Assembly (NCBI GenBank): GCA_017428525.1 | Contig: JAFRQQ010000020.1 | Coordinates: 123,535-187,534, forward strand | Origin: Clostridia bacterium | GTDB lineage: Bacteria > Bacillota > Clostridia > Oscillospirales > Acutalibacteraceae | Length of the DNA: 64,000 bases | Reading direction: 5' to 3' | The notes under the pieces: generated by a model | Database searches by the model: none | What the model was told of the DNA's origin: nothing | Seen by the model: the letters and a program-made list of their open reading frames with translations, nothing else | Made by a program: the position numbers and the translations under genes | In this document: positions 1 to 9,297 of the stretch, in pieces | Numbering within the stretch: position 1 is the stretch's first letter | Layout of the letters: the number at the start of each line of letters is the position of its first letter

Positions 1-1
1 C

Positions 2-1036
2 ACGGTCGACGGCTATGCGGTGATCGCCGCGGACACCTTCGGCGCGGGCGCGGCCATTCCCGCGCAGCTGGAAACCGTCGGGGAAATCCTGATGGGAGAA
101 GCAGCCGAAACGCCGCTTTCGCGCGGGCAATGCGTGCGCATCTCCACCGGCGGCATGCTGCCCCCCGGCGCCAACGCCGCCGTGATGGTGGAACACACCG
201 AGCAGGCGGAAGACCTTTGCCTGATTTACAAAGCCGTCGCACCCTTTGAAAATGTGACGCGCAAAGGCGACGATATCGCCCGCGGCGACGCCTTGCTCAA
301 ACAAGGCGCCCTGCTGCGCGCAGCGCAGATCGGCGTGCTTGCAGCGCTGGGCGTACGCGAGGTCGACGTTTTCAAACGGCCCGTAATCGCGATCATTTCG
401 ACCGGCGACGAAATCACGGAAGGCGCGCCGCAGCCCGGGCAGATCCGGGATATCAATTCCTATCTGCTCGCCGCCGCCGTGCGCGAAGCCGGCTGCGAAG
501 CCCTGGTTTACGGCGTGGTGCGTGACCGCAGGGACGCCATCGAAAAAGCCGTGCGCGACTGCCTGCGCGACGCCGACGCCGTGCTGCTCTCCGGCGGCTC
601 CTCGGCCGGCACGCGGGATCTGACCGTGCAGATCATCGACGCGCTCGGTGAGGTGTATTTTCACGGCATCGCCATGAAGCCCGGCAAGCCGACCATCTTC
701 GGCATGATCGCGGGCAAGCCCGTGTTCGGCCTGCCCGGCCATCCCCTCGCTGCATATTTCGTCTTTCGCCTGATCGTGACCGACTGGATCAAAGCCTGCC
801 TGCGGCAGCCGGACGACGCGCCGGTCTGCTCCGGCCCGCTGGCCGTGAACATCCCCTCCAACCACGGCAGGACGGAATTCCTCTGCGTCACAATCGGCAG
901 CGGCGGCGAAGTGAAGCCCCTGCACACGAAATCCGGCGTCATTTCCGTGCTGTCCGCGTCGGAAGGATTCATCGAAATCCCGCGTGACGCCGAAGGCCTC
1001 GCGCAGGGTACCATTGTAAAGGTGTATCGCTTATGA
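2..1036 (+). CDS. moeA: Molybdopterin molybdenumtransferase MoeA (5' end cut by window)
   Basis: MoeA inserts molybdate into adenylylated molybdopterin in the last step of molybdenum cofactor synthesis, in the cytoplasm. The reading frame is open from base 2 and begins with TVDGYAV, the signature near the MoeA N-terminus, so roughly the first 60-80 residues lie outside the window. The GTG at 20 is internal to this motif and is not a plausible start. The substrate-binding region is seen as STGDEI, LLSGGSSAGTRD and GLPGHPLAAYF, typical of the MoeA/MogA fold, followed by the small beta-barrel C-terminal domain. The stop overlaps the start of the next moeA-like gene by 4 bases (ATGA), which indicates translational coupling. 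A MogA role is less likely because of length and the C-terminal domain. Confidence 0.93.
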   Translation, partial: TVDGYAVIAADTFGAGAAIPAQLETVGEILMGEAAETPLSRGQCVRISTGGMLPPGANAAVMVEHTEQAEDLCLIYKAVAPFENVTRKGDDIARGDALLKQGALLRAAQIGVLAALGVREVDVFKRPVIAIISTGDEITEGAPQPGQIRDINSYLLAAAVREAGCEALVYGVVRDRRDAIEKAVRDCLRDADAVLLSGGSSAGTRDLTVQIIDALGEVYFHGIAMKPGKPTIFGMIAGKPVFGLPGHPLAAYFVFRLIVTDWIKACLRQPDDAPVCSGPLAVNIPSNHGRTEFLCVTIGSGGEVKPLHTKSGVISVLSASEGFIEIPRDAEGLAQGTIVKVYRL

Positions 1037-2910
1037 AACATTCTTATCTGAACAATCTCCCGCTGGACGAAGCGATCCGGCGGTATGAAACGCATCTGAA
1101 GGCCGTCGGCTTTGCCGGATCGGCCGAGACCGTGCGCGTCACGGACGCCTGCGGCAGGATTCTCAAATCCGCCGCGTATGCGCAGATCTGTGCGCCGCAC
1201 TATAACGCAAGCGCCATGGACGGCGTTGCGGTCCAGGCAGCGCGCACCTTCGGCGCGAGCGAGCGCACACCCGTCACGCTTTTGCCCTCGGACTATACCG
1301 TGGTGGATACCGGCGACCCGATCCCGGAGGGATGCGACGCCGTGATCATGGTCGAAGACCTGATCGAAGCGGGCGACGACCGGCTGCAGATTCTCTCCGC
1401 GGCCTACCCCTGGCAGAATGTGCGTCAGGTGGGCGAGGATCTGTGCATGGGCGACATGATCGCGCCGTCCGGCACGCTGCTTACGCCCGCGCTGTGCGGC
1501 GCGCTGCTGGCCGGCGGCATCACGGAGATCGAAGTTTATAAGCAGCCGACGGTCGGCGTCATTCCGACGGGCGATGAAATCGTCGCGCCCACCAGCAACC
1601 CGGGCAAGGGCGAAATCATCGAATTCAATTCCACCGTCTTCAAAGGCATGCTTGCCGGATACGGCGCGCAGACAAAGGTCTATCCCATCACGCGCGACAA
1701 AAAAGAGGAGATCCGCGCGGCGGTCGAAACGGCGCTGCGCGATTGCGACATCGTCCTGGTTTCCGCAGGGTCCTCCGCCGGACGGGACGATTACACGAGC
1801 GAAATCATCGACGCGCTCGGCACCGTGCTCGTGCACGGCATCGCGATCAAGCCCGGCAAGCCCGCGGTGCTCGGCGAGGCCTGCGGCAAGCCGGTGGTCG
1901 GCATGCCCGGCTATCCCGTTTCCGCGATCGTCATCATGGAGGAAATCGTCAGCCGGCTGGTCGCCATGTATTTCGGCGTCCCCGCCCTCCGGCGCGAAAC
2001 CGTGCGCGCGACGCTGACAAAAAAGATCGTTTCCTCCCTGAAATATACGGAATATGTCCGCGTTTCGCTCGGGCGCATCGGCGGCAGGCTTTCCGCTGCT
2101 CCCCTGTCCCGCGGCGCGGGCGTGATCACGAGCTTCACGAAGGCCGACGGTCTGTTGGTGGTTGCGCAGAACTGCGAAGGGATCGAGGCGGGCGAAGAGG
2201 TCGAGATCCGGCTGCAGCGGCCGCTGTCAGAAATTGAAAATACTCTGATCGTGACCGGCAGTCATGATCCGCTGATCGACGAGGCCGCCGATTTCCTCGC
2301 GCGGCGCGGCGCGCCCTTCCGCGTGTGCTCCACGCATGTGGGCAGCATGGGCGCGATCTACGCCGTGCGCGACGGGCTCGCGCACATGGGCGGCATTCAC
2401 CTGCTGGACACCGAAACGGGCGAATACAACCGCCCCTACATCGAAAAATACATTCCCGACGGGCACGCGGTCGCCGTCAAGGGCGTCGGCCGTACGCAGG
2501 GGCTGATGGTGCAGAAGGGCAACCCGCACGGCATTCAAACCTTTGCGGATCTTCGCCGCGTGCGCTACGTCAACCGGCAGCGCGGCGCGGGCACACGCAT
2601 CCTCTGCGATTATCTGCTCAAGCAAAACGGCATCGCGCCGGACGAAATCGACGGCTACCGCAACGAGGAATTCACGCACACCGCCGTGGCCGCGCTGATC
2701 GCGGCAGGCAACGCGGACGCCGGGCTCGGCATCTATTCCGCGGCGAAAATGTATGATCTGGATTTCATTCCCATCTGCAAAGAGACCTATGAATTCCTGG
2801 TCGATAAGCAGTATCTGGACGATCCGATGATCCAGGCATTTTTTGACGTGCTTCGATCGGCGGAATTTCAGGCCCGCCTGCAGGAGCTGGGCGGCTACAC
2901 GGAGGACTGA
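1033..2910 (+). CDS. MoeA fused to a periplasmic-binding-protein-like domain
   Basis: Residues 1 to about 400 form a second complete MoeA unit ([43 protein letters not shown]). From about residue 405 the protein continues into a domain of the kind found in LysR effector regions and molybdate/tungstate-binding proteins ([46 protein letters not shown]). This MoeA-PBP architecture is known from Clostridia and archaea. The second domain has no signal peptide, so it would act in the cytoplasm, perhaps sensing or handing over the oxyanion; that role is inference. The start overlaps the upstream moeA stop and moaC begins 1 base after this stop, so all belong to one operon. Having two MoeA paralogs may reflect separate molybdate and tungstate insertion. 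Confidence 0.92.
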   Translation: MKHSYLNNLPLDEAIRRYETHLKAVGFAGSAETVRVTDACGRILKSAAYAQICAPHYNASAMDGVAVQAARTFGASERTPVTLLPSDYTVVDTGDPIPEGCDAVIMVEDLIEAGDDRLQILSAAYPWQNVRQVGEDLCMGDMIAPSGTLLTPALCGALLAGGITEIEVYKQPTVGVIPTGDEIVAPTSNPGKGEIIEFNSTVFKGMLAGYGAQTKVYPITRDKKEEIRAAVETALRDCDIVLVSAGSSAGRDDYTSEIIDALGTVLVHGIAIKPGKPAVLGEACGKPVVGMPGYPVSAIVIMEEIVSRLVAMYFGVPALRRETVRATLTKKIVSSLKYTEYVRVSLGRIGGRLSAAPLSRGAGVITSFTKADGLLVVAQNCEGIEAGEEVEIRLQRPLSEIENTLIVTGSHDPLIDEAADFLARRGAPFRVCSTHVGSMGAIYAVRDGLAHMGGIHLLDTETGEYNRPYIEKYIPDGHAVAVKGVGRTQGLMVQKGNPHGIQTFADLRRVRYVNRQRGAGTRILCDYLLKQNGIAPDEIDGYRNEEFTHTAVAALIAAGNADAGLGIYSAAKMYDLDFIPICKETYEFLVDKQYLDDPMIQAFFDVLRSAEFQARLQELGGYTED

Positions 2911-2911
2911 C

Positions 2912-3379
2912 ATGCTGACACATCTCAATGAAGCCGGCGAAGCGACGATGGTCGACGTCGGGCAGAAGGACATCACTGTGCGCACGGCGGCGGCCTACGC
3001 GCGCATCCGCATGCAGCCGGAAACGCTCGAAGCGCTGCTCGCGGCGCAGCTCAAAAAAGGCGACGGGCTCGCGGCCGCGCGGATCGCGGGCATTGCCGGT
3101 GCGAAACGCACAAGCGAGCTGATCCCGCTGTGCCACAACATCCCCCTTGATTCCGTCACCGTGGAATTCGAAAAGGAAAGCGCCTGCACGCTCGGGATCA
3201 CCGTGCGCTCGAAATGCAACTACAAAACGGGCGTGGAGATGGAGGCGCTCACCGGCGCATCGGTCGCCGCGCTGACCGTTTACGATATGTGCAAGGCGAT
3301 CGACCGCGGCATGGTGATCGAAGAGCTCCGGCTCCTTGAAAAAACAGGCGGAAAGAGCGATTATCATTATGAAGGATAG
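2912..3379 (+). CDS. moaC: Cyclic pyranopterin monophosphate synthase MoaC
   Basis: MoaC acts with MoaA to convert GTP to cyclic pyranopterin monophosphate, the first stage of molybdopterin synthesis. The 155-residue product matches the usual length. Family motifs are visible: [14 protein letters not shown] near the N-terminus, [15 protein letters not shown], and [20 protein letters not shown]. The ATG at 2912 is chosen because it lies one base after the upstream stop, has GGAG in the preceding codons, and gives the canonical [11 protein letters not shown] start; an upstream in-frame ATG would lie inside the previous gene. The 3' end overlaps moaA by 11 bases. Confidence 0.96.
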   Translation: MLTHLNEAGEATMVDVGQKDITVRTAAAYARIRMQPETLEALLAAQLKKGDGLAAARIAGIAGAKRTSELIPLCHNIPLDSVTVEFEKESACTLGITVRSKCNYKTGVEMEALTGASVAALTVYDMCKAIDRGMVIEELRLLEKTGGKSDYHYEG

Positions 3380-4304
3380 GTTCGGCCGCGAAATCACATA
3401 TCTGCGCGTTTCCGTCACCCGGCGGTGCAATCTGAACTGCGTTTACTGCGGCAAAGCGGACTGCGAAAAGAAGGAAACGGAGCTTGCCCCCGCCGTGATC
3501 GAGCGGCTGGTGCGCGCGTTCGTCGCCTGCGGCATTCGCAAGGTACGCATCACGGGCGGCGAGCCGCTTGTGCGCGCCGATGTGTGCGAGATCATCGCAA
3601 GGCTGCGCGCGATTGACGGCGTGGAAACGCTCGCGCTGACCACAAACGGCGTGCTGCTCGCGCAGTCGGCCGCCGCGCTGAAACAAGCGGGGCTCGACAG
3701 CGTCAACATCAGCCTGGACAGCACCGACGGGAGCACCTACCGCCATCTGACCGGCGCGGATGTGCTCGAGCGCGTGCTCGCCGGCATTGAAGCGGCGCAG
3801 ACCGTCGGCCTCTTCCCGATCAAGGTGAACGCCGTTCTGATGAAGGGCGTCAACAGCGACGGCGCCGGGGCGCTGATCGATCTTGCGAAAACGCGCAGCA
3901 TCGACGTGCGCTTCATTGAGCTCATGCCGTTTTCCGACGCGGGCGAAACCGCGTCGCTGCTGGTCACCGGCGCGGAGCTCCTGCGGCGCTTCCCCTTCCT
4001 CACGCCGATCGAGAGCGAGGCGGGCACGGCAAAGTATTACACCGGCCCGGGCTTTCTCGGGCGCGTGGGGCTGATCAATCCGATCACCGAAAAATTCTGC
4101 GCAGACTGCAGCCGCATCCGTCTGCTTGCCGACGGCAGGGTAAAGCCCTGTCTGGGCGACGAAACCGTCTACGATCTGACGCCCTATCTTGACGACGCGC
4201 CGGCGCTGCAGCGGGAAGCCGCGCGCTGCATCCTGCAAAAACCCGCGGGGCATCAGTTTGAATCCCGGGCCGCGGCGCACGGCCTGAATGAAACAGGAGG
4301 CTGA
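3369..4304 (+). CDS. moaA: GTP 3',8-cyclase MoaA (radical SAM)
   Basis: MoaA is the radical SAM enzyme that rearranges GTP for MoaC. The radical SAM cluster motif is C20-x3-C24-x2-C27 ([10 protein letters not shown]). The C-terminal GTP-binding 4Fe-4S cluster motif is present in [20 protein letters not shown], and the protein ends in Gly-Gly, the conserved C-terminal pair needed for activity in MoaA. The start at 3369 lies inside the end of moaC and gives [17 protein letters not shown], the usual family N-terminus; an earlier ATG at 3336 would add 11 atypical residues. At 311 residues it is slightly short but complete in its key motifs. Confidence 0.96.
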   Translation: MKDRFGREITYLRVSVTRRCNLNCVYCGKADCEKKETELAPAVIERLVRAFVACGIRKVRITGGEPLVRADVCEIIARLRAIDGVETLALTTNGVLLAQSAAALKQAGLDSVNISLDSTDGSTYRHLTGADVLERVLAGIEAAQTVGLFPIKVNAVLMKGVNSDGAGALIDLAKTRSIDVRFIELMPFSDAGETASLLVTGAELLRRFPFLTPIESEAGTAKYYTGPGFLGRVGLINPITEKFCADCSRIRLLADGRVKPCLGDETVYDLTPYLDDAPALQREAARCILQKPAGHQFESRAAAHGLNETGG

Positions 4305-4305
4305 C

Positions 4306-4752
4306 ATGGCAAAGGTTGTTGCGATCAATATCAGTGAAAAAAAGAAAACGCCGAAAAAGACGATCCCGGTCGGCCGGCTGATCGAAAATTTCGGCTTTGA
4401 GGGCGACGCGCACGCCGGCAAATGGCACCGGCAGGTCAGTCTGCTCGCGAAGGAGAGCATCGAGCGCGCGCAGGGCATGCGCACGGACGGCCTTTGCCAC
4501 GGCATGTTCGCGGAGAACATCACGACCGAGGGCATCGTGCTGCACACGCTCCCCATCGGCACAAAGCTGCAGATCGGCCCGCAGGCGGTCGTTGAAATCA
4601 CGCAGATCGGCAAGGAATGCCACGACGGCTGCGCGATCCGCGCGCTGGTCGGCCAGTGCATCATGCCGCGCGAAGGCATTTTCGGCGTCGTGCTCACCGG
4701 CGGCGAGGTGCAGGCGGGTGACGAGATCCGCATCCTGCCCGCGGAAGAATAA
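4306..4752 (+). CDS. Stand-alone MOSC domain protein
   Basis: This 148-residue protein is a single MOSC (MOCO sulfurase C-terminal) domain, with VGRLIENFGFEGDAHAG near the start and a Cys-containing stretch GKECHDGCAIRALVGQC. MOSC domains bind molybdenum cofactor and are thought to hand over sulfur or mature cofactor. The ATG at 4306 has AGGAGG at 4295-4300, and moaA ends one base before it. It is the last gene of the operon and is followed by a strong hairpin terminator. The enzyme it serves is not visible in this window. Confidence 0.9.
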   Translation: MAKVVAINISEKKKTPKKTIPVGRLIENFGFEGDAHAGKWHRQVSLLAKESIERAQGMRTDGLCHGMFAENITTEGIVLHTLPIGTKLQIGPQAVVEITQIGKECHDGCAIRALVGQCIMPREGIFGVVLTGGEVQAGDEIRILPAEE

Positions 4753-4772
4753 ACGAATCACACCACGCAAAA

Positions 4773-4820
4773 AGCGTGCTGCAATCGGGCCGAACGGCCG
4801 ACGGCAGCACGCTGTTTTTT
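4773..4820. terminator. Bidirectional terminator between MOSC and acylphosphatase genes
   Basis: A 10-bp perfect stem (4773-4782 with 4804-4813) is followed by six T on the plus strand and, read on the minus strand, by five T. It can end both the molybdenum cofactor operon and the converging minus-strand operon. Confidence 0.9.
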
Positions 4821-5086
4821 TATTTCTCGATGAAGTCGCGTTCCTCCGGCAGGAGCGGGATGACCCGCGCTTCCATCGCCTCAATGCGGATGTAAGTGCC
4901 GCGCTCGATGCTTTCGAGCACCCGGTCGATCTGCGCCTCGGTACCCTGGAGCTCCATAGTCACGGAGCCGTCGGCTTCATTGCGCACCCAGCCGGTCGCG
5001 CCGACCGCCTGCGCCGCGTGATATGCGCGGTAGCGGAAACCGACGCCCTGCACCCATCCATAGAAATGCATGCGTTTGCGGATCAT
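4820..5086 (-). CDS. acyP: Acylphosphatase
   Basis: Acylphosphatase hydrolyses the carboxyl-phosphate bond of acylphosphates. The 88-residue product has the family length and the signature HFYGWVQGVGFRYRAY, which holds the catalytic Arg, plus GWVRNEADGSVTM with the catalytic Asn. It is the last gene of a four-gene minus-strand operon, 21 bases after the SGNH esterase stop. No good Shine-Dalgarno sequence precedes the ATG, so expression may depend on readthrough or re-initiation. Confidence 0.93.
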   Translation of the reverse strand: MIRKRMHFYGWVQGVGFRYRAYHAAQAVGATGWVRNEADGSVTMELQGTEAQIDRVLESIERGTYIRIEAMEARVIPLLPEERDFIEK

Positions 5087-5107
5087 GTCTGTTTCAAAAC
5101 AAGCGGA

Positions 5108-6529
5108 TCAGCTCTGATTGCCGAACAGCCCGGTCAGTTTTTCAAAGAGGGACTGCATCAGCTTCACGATCAGCCGGAAGGGCTTGAGCAGCATGCCGAA
5201 AAAGTCGTTGTTGCCGTAGACCCGGTAGGCCTTGTAGCCCGTCCCCGCTTTGTAAATGAGCTGATAGGTCTGCACGGCGACCGTGCCGTCGTCATTTTTG
5301 ACGCCGATCGTCAGGCTGGTTGCCAGCGGGCCGACGTTCGGCACGGTCAGCACGAAGCCGTCCATGGAGTAATTCGTCACGGGCACGCCGTTGACCAGCA
5401 CATAATCCACCTGCTCGAAGCGGCCGAGATCGACCTTGAGGTCGGTGCTCGTCTCCTGCTCCGGCAGCTGCGCAAGGATCTGACGCACGATATAATCATA
5501 GCCGGTCTGCGTGGGATGCGTGCCGGTGAAGGAATGATCCTTGAAATCGCCGAGCAGCGCCCAGTCGTTCTCCGTCGCCTGCGTTTCCGTATTGGTGATA
5601 TCGGCATAAAGGATGTTGTATTCCTTCGCCCACTTGCGGAAATAGGAATTCATGCCGGCGGTGATCGACGTGACGAGCGAGCCGACGGGCGCAACAAGAT
5701 CATTCGTGATCGTCAGCTGATTGACGATATTGAACGCGCCGACCATCACGATGGTCGCGTCGGGATTGAGCTCCTGAATCCGGTCAAGGAGCAAGGGATA
5801 ATTGTTTTTCCAGTAGTCATAGCCGTTTTTCAGCTCGGTGAGCGCGGTTTCCACGAGCGCCTTGATGGCGTCCGTGCTGCTCAGGTCAAAGCTCAGGCCG
5901 TCAGCGAGCATGCCGCCGTTGCTGACAATGCGATAGGCGCGGTAGAAGACGTCGCACATGCCCAGCTGCACGGTGATCAGGTCCGCGCGCTGGATCAGCT
6001 CGATGATGTTGCCGCACTTGCCGTCGGTCTGCGGGTCATACACGTCACCCTCTCGCACGCCGTTGAAGGAGCCCTCGTAGCCGAAATACTCCAGCATGTC
6101 CTTATAATAGGCATAATTCAGCTTCGTATCCGTGAAGCCGTCGTCCACGCCGAGCAGATCGAGCGTGACGGCTGTAGTCATGCCGGGGAAGGTGAACGGC
6201 CAGTAGGTCGCATCCTGATCGGCCATATCCATCGGCGCGGTGCAGCCGACCGCCTGGGCGATCTGATAAGGCACGCAGCCCTGCACGTTGCGCAGCTCAT
6301 ACGCGCCGTACTGGCCCTCGCCATTCGGCTCATAGGAACCGTCTTTGCCGATGTAGAAGCCTTCCGCGCCGCAGCCGCGGGAGATGCTGTCGCCGATGGC
6401 AAGATAGCCGCCCTCTTTGCCGTACTGATGCACGGTTTCTTTGGTGGCGGCGAAGGCAACGCTGCAGCAGCCGCACGCGATCACAAGGGAAAGCGCGAGC
6501 GCGAGGATGGATCGAAGCGTCTTTTTCAT
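5108..6529 (-). CDS. Exported SGNH/GDSL-type esterase with amphipathic C-terminal tail
   Basis: A signal peptide (Lys-rich start, hydrophobic core, cleavage near AFAA at about residue 28) predicts export. Block I of the SGNH hydrolase family, AIGDSIS, places the nucleophile at Ser48. GTHPTQTGYDYI near residue 380 holds the catalytic His. A central region resembles lipolytic GDSL enzymes (LGMCDVFYR). The last 25 or so residues form an aromatic amphipathic helix (LMQSLFEKLTGLFG), also seen in other exported proteins in this window. The gene starts within the stop of the GH3-family gene (ATGA overlap), so the two are coupled. Substrate is unknown; an acyl or acetyl ester of a polysaccharide is plausible given the GH16 neighbour. 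Confidence 0.85.
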   Translation of the reverse strand: MKKTLRSILALALSLVIACGCCSVAFAATKETVHQYGKEGGYLAIGDSISRGCGAEGFYIGKDGSYEPNGEGQYGAYELRNVQGCVPYQIAQAVGCTAPMDMADQDATYWPFTFPGMTTAVTLDLLGVDDGFTDTKLNYAYYKDMLEYFGYEGSFNGVREGDVYDPQTDGKCGNIIELIQRADLITVQLGMCDVFYRAYRIVSNGGMLADGLSFDLSSTDAIKALVETALTELKNGYDYWKNNYPLLLDRIQELNPDATIVMVGAFNIVNQLTITNDLVAPVGSLVTSITAGMNSYFRKWAKEYNILYADITNTETQATENDWALLGDFKDHSFTGTHPTQTGYDYIVRQILAQLPEQETSTDLKVDLGRFEQVDYVLVNGVPVTNYSMDGFVLTVPNVGPLATSLTIGVKNDDGTVAVQTYQLIYKAGTGYKAYRVYGNNDFFGMLLKPFRLIVKLMQSLFEKLTGLFGNQS

Positions 6530-8223
6530 TTTGATTCCTCCTGAATGGTTGTATTCATCAATCTCGAAAGGAAAAATGCACGTTTTTGTTCGTTATCCAG
6601 CGAATGCACGGGCTTGATCTGCGCGGCGGACGCGCCCTGCGCCACACAATGCGCCGCCCAGGCGTCGTGGGTGCCGGGCTGCTGGCGCTGCACGGTCAGA
6701 CGGCTGATGAAGGATTTCTCGCGCTGGCCGGAATAGCGCTTGTTGCACTGCCCCATGAGCGTTTCCAGCTCGTCGACGCAGGCGTCCCAATCCACCGGTG
6801 CGTCGGACTCCACCGCGAGCGCGTAGCGGCTGGGCATCACGCTGTCATCCTGATAGAACAGCCAGTGCTCGACGGAAACGCCGTGGGCCTTTTCAAACAG
6901 CTCCATCGTGGTGCGCGCGTCCTCTTCGCTGAACTTTTCGCCCGCGATATTGAACAGCTGCCCCTTGCGGTAAACAAAGGAAATCAGCGGGCATTGATTG
7001 CGGAAGCCCTTGACCTCGATCACATCCTTGAGATGATAGCGATACAGGCCCGCCTGCGTGGTGATCAGGATTTCGTATTTCTGCCCGGCCTCCAGCTGAT
7101 CGAGCGTCAGCGTGCGGCTGCCGTCCTCCCCGAAGGGAATGAATTCATAGAAGCAGCTGTCCGTGAGCAGCTGCATATCGGTGTCGTTGAGCCGATAGCA
7201 GGCGGCCACGAGGCCCTCCGACGCGCCGTAGATGGAATAATCGAAGGGAATGCCGTCGCACATGGAGCGCACATAATCGGCGGAGGGCTTGAAGGAGGCG
7301 TTGCCGATGCCGCAGATCACGGTCATCTGCGGCCACAGGCGCCGGAACAGCGTCGCGTCGAAGCCCTGCTCAAACTGCGCGCGCAGATAAGCCGCGCGTT
7401 CCGGCATCGGGCGAATGCAGGCCGAAAGCGCCTGCCGCACCTCCGGCTTCATTTCGACGCTGTCGCTGATCACGCCTTTCTCGATGTCATCGACGATCAG
7501 ACGCCAGTGTTTTTTCAGATAGGCGATCTGACTGACGTTGACGCTGAGAAACACGGAAAAGATAAAGGTCGCTTCTTCGTCCGCGAGCGCGAAACGATAG
7601 ATATTATAGATGTAATCGCCGTCATGCAGATCAAAGAGCCGCCGCATCGGCACGGTCAGGATATAGGGATAGAAAACGCCGTATTCCCGCGCGCCGATCT
7701 CCGCGATGTTGCTGCAGAGCATGCCGTTGGGCAGCGTTTCATTCGTCGCGGGCGAAAGGAAGACGCCGCGCCCGGGGCGATAGCGTTTGCCCTGCCGGTT
7801 CAGCTCCGCCGCGCCGAGCGCGAGCGCACGCGTCCAGGTGTATTTCACATAGGCCTGCAGGGAAGCGGACGTCGCCGGGATATACTTCGGCACGCCGGAG
7901 GAGCCGGAGGTGCGCGAGAAGCCCAGGAGCTTTGAGGCGGTCAGCACGTTGGTTTCGCCGTTTTTCATGCGCTCGATCTGCGGGGCAAAATCCTCGTAGT
8001 TGTTGACCGGCACATTGCGCTGAAACTCCGCCACCGAGCGGATCGCGGCAAACTGATGCTGCCGCCCGTATTCCGTATTCTGATTATCTTTCAGAATCTT
8101 TTTCAGCAGCGCCAGATTCTGCTGCATGGGCGCTTTCGACGCGCGCTCGAGCTGCCGCAGACTGCGCTTGCCCTTGATCACCATGACGCGCATGGCGAGA
8201 TGATTTAAAAATCGATGTTGCAT
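6526..8223 (-). CDS. GH3-family acyl-acid-amido synthetase-like protein
   Basis: The 565-residue protein belongs to the GH3 (auxin-responsive promoter) family of the ANL adenylating superfamily, which activate a carboxylate with ATP and usually conjugate it to an amino acid. The ATP-loop motif SRTSGSSGVPKYIPAT is clear at about residue 105. YGASEG and YRYHLKDVIEV occupy the positions of the family's adenylation motifs. There is no signal peptide, so it is cytoplasmic. It lies between a GH16 glucanase (15 bases upstream) and an SGNH esterase (4-base overlap). Bacterial GH3 members are largely uncharacterised, so substrate and acceptor cannot be named. Confidence 0.87.
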   Translation of the reverse strand: MQHRFLNHLAMRVMVIKGKRSLRQLERASKAPMQQNLALLKKILKDNQNTEYGRQHQFAAIRSVAEFQRNVPVNNYEDFAPQIERMKNGETNVLTASKLLGFSRTSGSSGVPKYIPATSASLQAYVKYTWTRALALGAAELNRQGKRYRPGRGVFLSPATNETLPNGMLCSNIAEIGAREYGVFYPYILTVPMRRLFDLHDGDYIYNIYRFALADEEATFIFSVFLSVNVSQIAYLKKHWRLIVDDIEKGVISDSVEMKPEVRQALSACIRPMPERAAYLRAQFEQGFDATLFRRLWPQMTVICGIGNASFKPSADYVRSMCDGIPFDYSIYGASEGLVAACYRLNDTDMQLLTDSCFYEFIPFGEDGSRTLTLDQLEAGQKYEILITTQAGLYRYHLKDVIEVKGFRNQCPLISFVYRKGQLFNIAGEKFSEEDARTTMELFEKAHGVSVEHWLFYQDDSVMPSRYALAVESDAPVDWDACVDELETLMGQCNKRYSGQREKSFISRLTVQRQQPGTHDAWAAHCVAQGASAAQIKPVHSLDNEQKRAFFLSRLMNTTIQEESK

Positions 8224-8238
8224 ATTGATACCTGCTTT

Positions 8239-9165
8239 TTAATCGGATTCGAGGAGTGAATTATACTGGTAGCAGCGCACGTAGTCCACGCGGAATTCGC
8301 ACGGCCAGTTCTCCGCGGGCGTCTGCCGGATATCCCCCGCCCCGCTTTTGGCGTCATAGGAGGGCACGCCGTTTTCGCCGCTGAATTCGACGCTCAGGAT
8401 CAGATATTCCGGCTCCTGCGAAACGCCGCCGAAGGAGGAGCGGCCGACCTCTTTGCCGTTGATATAAAAGATGTATTCCTCCGGATTCCATTCCACGCCG
8501 TAGGTGTTGTATTCCTTGTAGGGATCGTTTTCGATGAAGGCGTTCGTGATGTGCTTGTGCTGATGCGCATCCTTGTAGCCGTCGAAATGCAGATTGATTG
8601 ATACGCGGTCGTTGCCCTTTTCGTATTCATCGTAGAAGAAGGACTCAAACACGTCGATCTCCGTGCCGTCCAGGCCGTTGCCGTCCTCATGGAACACGCC
8701 CTCGTTCATCATCCAGAAGGCGGACCACAGCCCGTGGCCGGCGGGCAGGATGCACCGCGTTTCAAAATAGCCGTAGCGCTGCTCGTAGCGATCGCGCGTC
8801 ATGATCTGGCCGGTGTAATAGCCCGGCTCGTAGTGATCCATCCAGTCGGCATATTCGCCGTAATAAAAGGGCATCGCCTCGTCTTTGTATTCGGCGCTGA
8901 TGATCAGGTTGCCGTCGGCCACGGACACCATATCCTCATGCCAGTAGCCGCCCTTGCGCATGGTGACCCACCATTCGTAGCACCACTTCTCCCGATCCAG
9001 CCGGTCGCCGTCAAATTCATCGTTCCAGACCATGGTGAACTCGGAAAGATCGATCTGCTTGCGGCCGTAGGTCGGGTCGCCTGTGCGGATCATGCCGAAC
9101 AGCGAGGCAAAGAATGTTTCGACCGCCACGGCGAAAGCGAGGAAGGATTTGAAAAACGGACGCAT
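8239..9165 (-). CDS. Exported GH16 family endo-glucanase-like hydrolase
   Basis: The protein is a glycoside hydrolase family 16 beta-jelly-roll enzyme (lichenase/laminarinase type). The catalytic motif EIDVFE gives the nucleophile Glu169, assisting Asp171 and acid/base Glu174. The preceding strand YGYFETRCILPAGHGLWSAFWMM is characteristic of the family. The hydrophobic N-terminus (residues 4-26) predicts export or membrane anchoring and is rich in Phe, somewhat like the aromatic tails of neighbouring secreted proteins. ATG 9165 is preferred over an upstream ATG at 9183 because AAAGGAGG sits 7-8 bases before it. It is the first gene of the operon and has its own consensus promoter. Beta-1,3 or beta-1,3-1,4 glucans are the likely substrate class. 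Confidence 0.9.
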   Translation of the reverse strand: MRPFFKSFLAFAVAVETFFASLFGMIRTGDPTYGRKQIDLSEFTMVWNDEFDGDRLDREKWCYEWWVTMRKGGYWHEDMVSVADGNLIISAEYKDEAMPFYYGEYADWMDHYEPGYYTGQIMTRDRYEQRYGYFETRCILPAGHGLWSAFWMMNEGVFHEDGNGLDGTEIDVFESFFYDEYEKGNDRVSINLHFDGYKDAHQHKHITNAFIENDPYKEYNTYGVEWNPEEYIFYINGKEVGRSSFGGVSQEPEYLILSVEFSGENGVPSYDAKSGAGDIRQTPAENWPCEFRVDYVRCYQYNSLLESD

Positions 9166-9197
9166 CGGAAGCCTCCTTTCCAAAAACCATTTTTTAT

Positions 9198-9226
9198 ATT
9201 ATACCATAGGATCGCCGGCATTTCAA
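9198..9226 (-). promoter_or_regulatory. Sigma-A promoter for the GH16 operon
   Basis: TTGAAA, a 17-bp spacer and TATAAT read on the minus strand, about 33 bp upstream of the GH16 start codon. Confidence 0.85.
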
Positions 9227-9242
9227 CCGTCTGATTCCCGTC

Positions 9243-9271
9243 TTTTCAAATGCGTCGGAATGTGATATAAT
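9243..9271 (+). promoter_or_regulatory. Sigma-A promoter for the SIMPL gene
   Basis: TTTTCA, 17 bp, TATAAT. It is divergent from the GH16 promoter, with the two -35 boxes 16 bp apart, and the ribosome site AGAAAGGAAA follows before the ATG at 9298. Confidence 0.75.
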
Positions 9272-9297
9272 AAGAAAAAAACAGAAAGGAAACAGCC

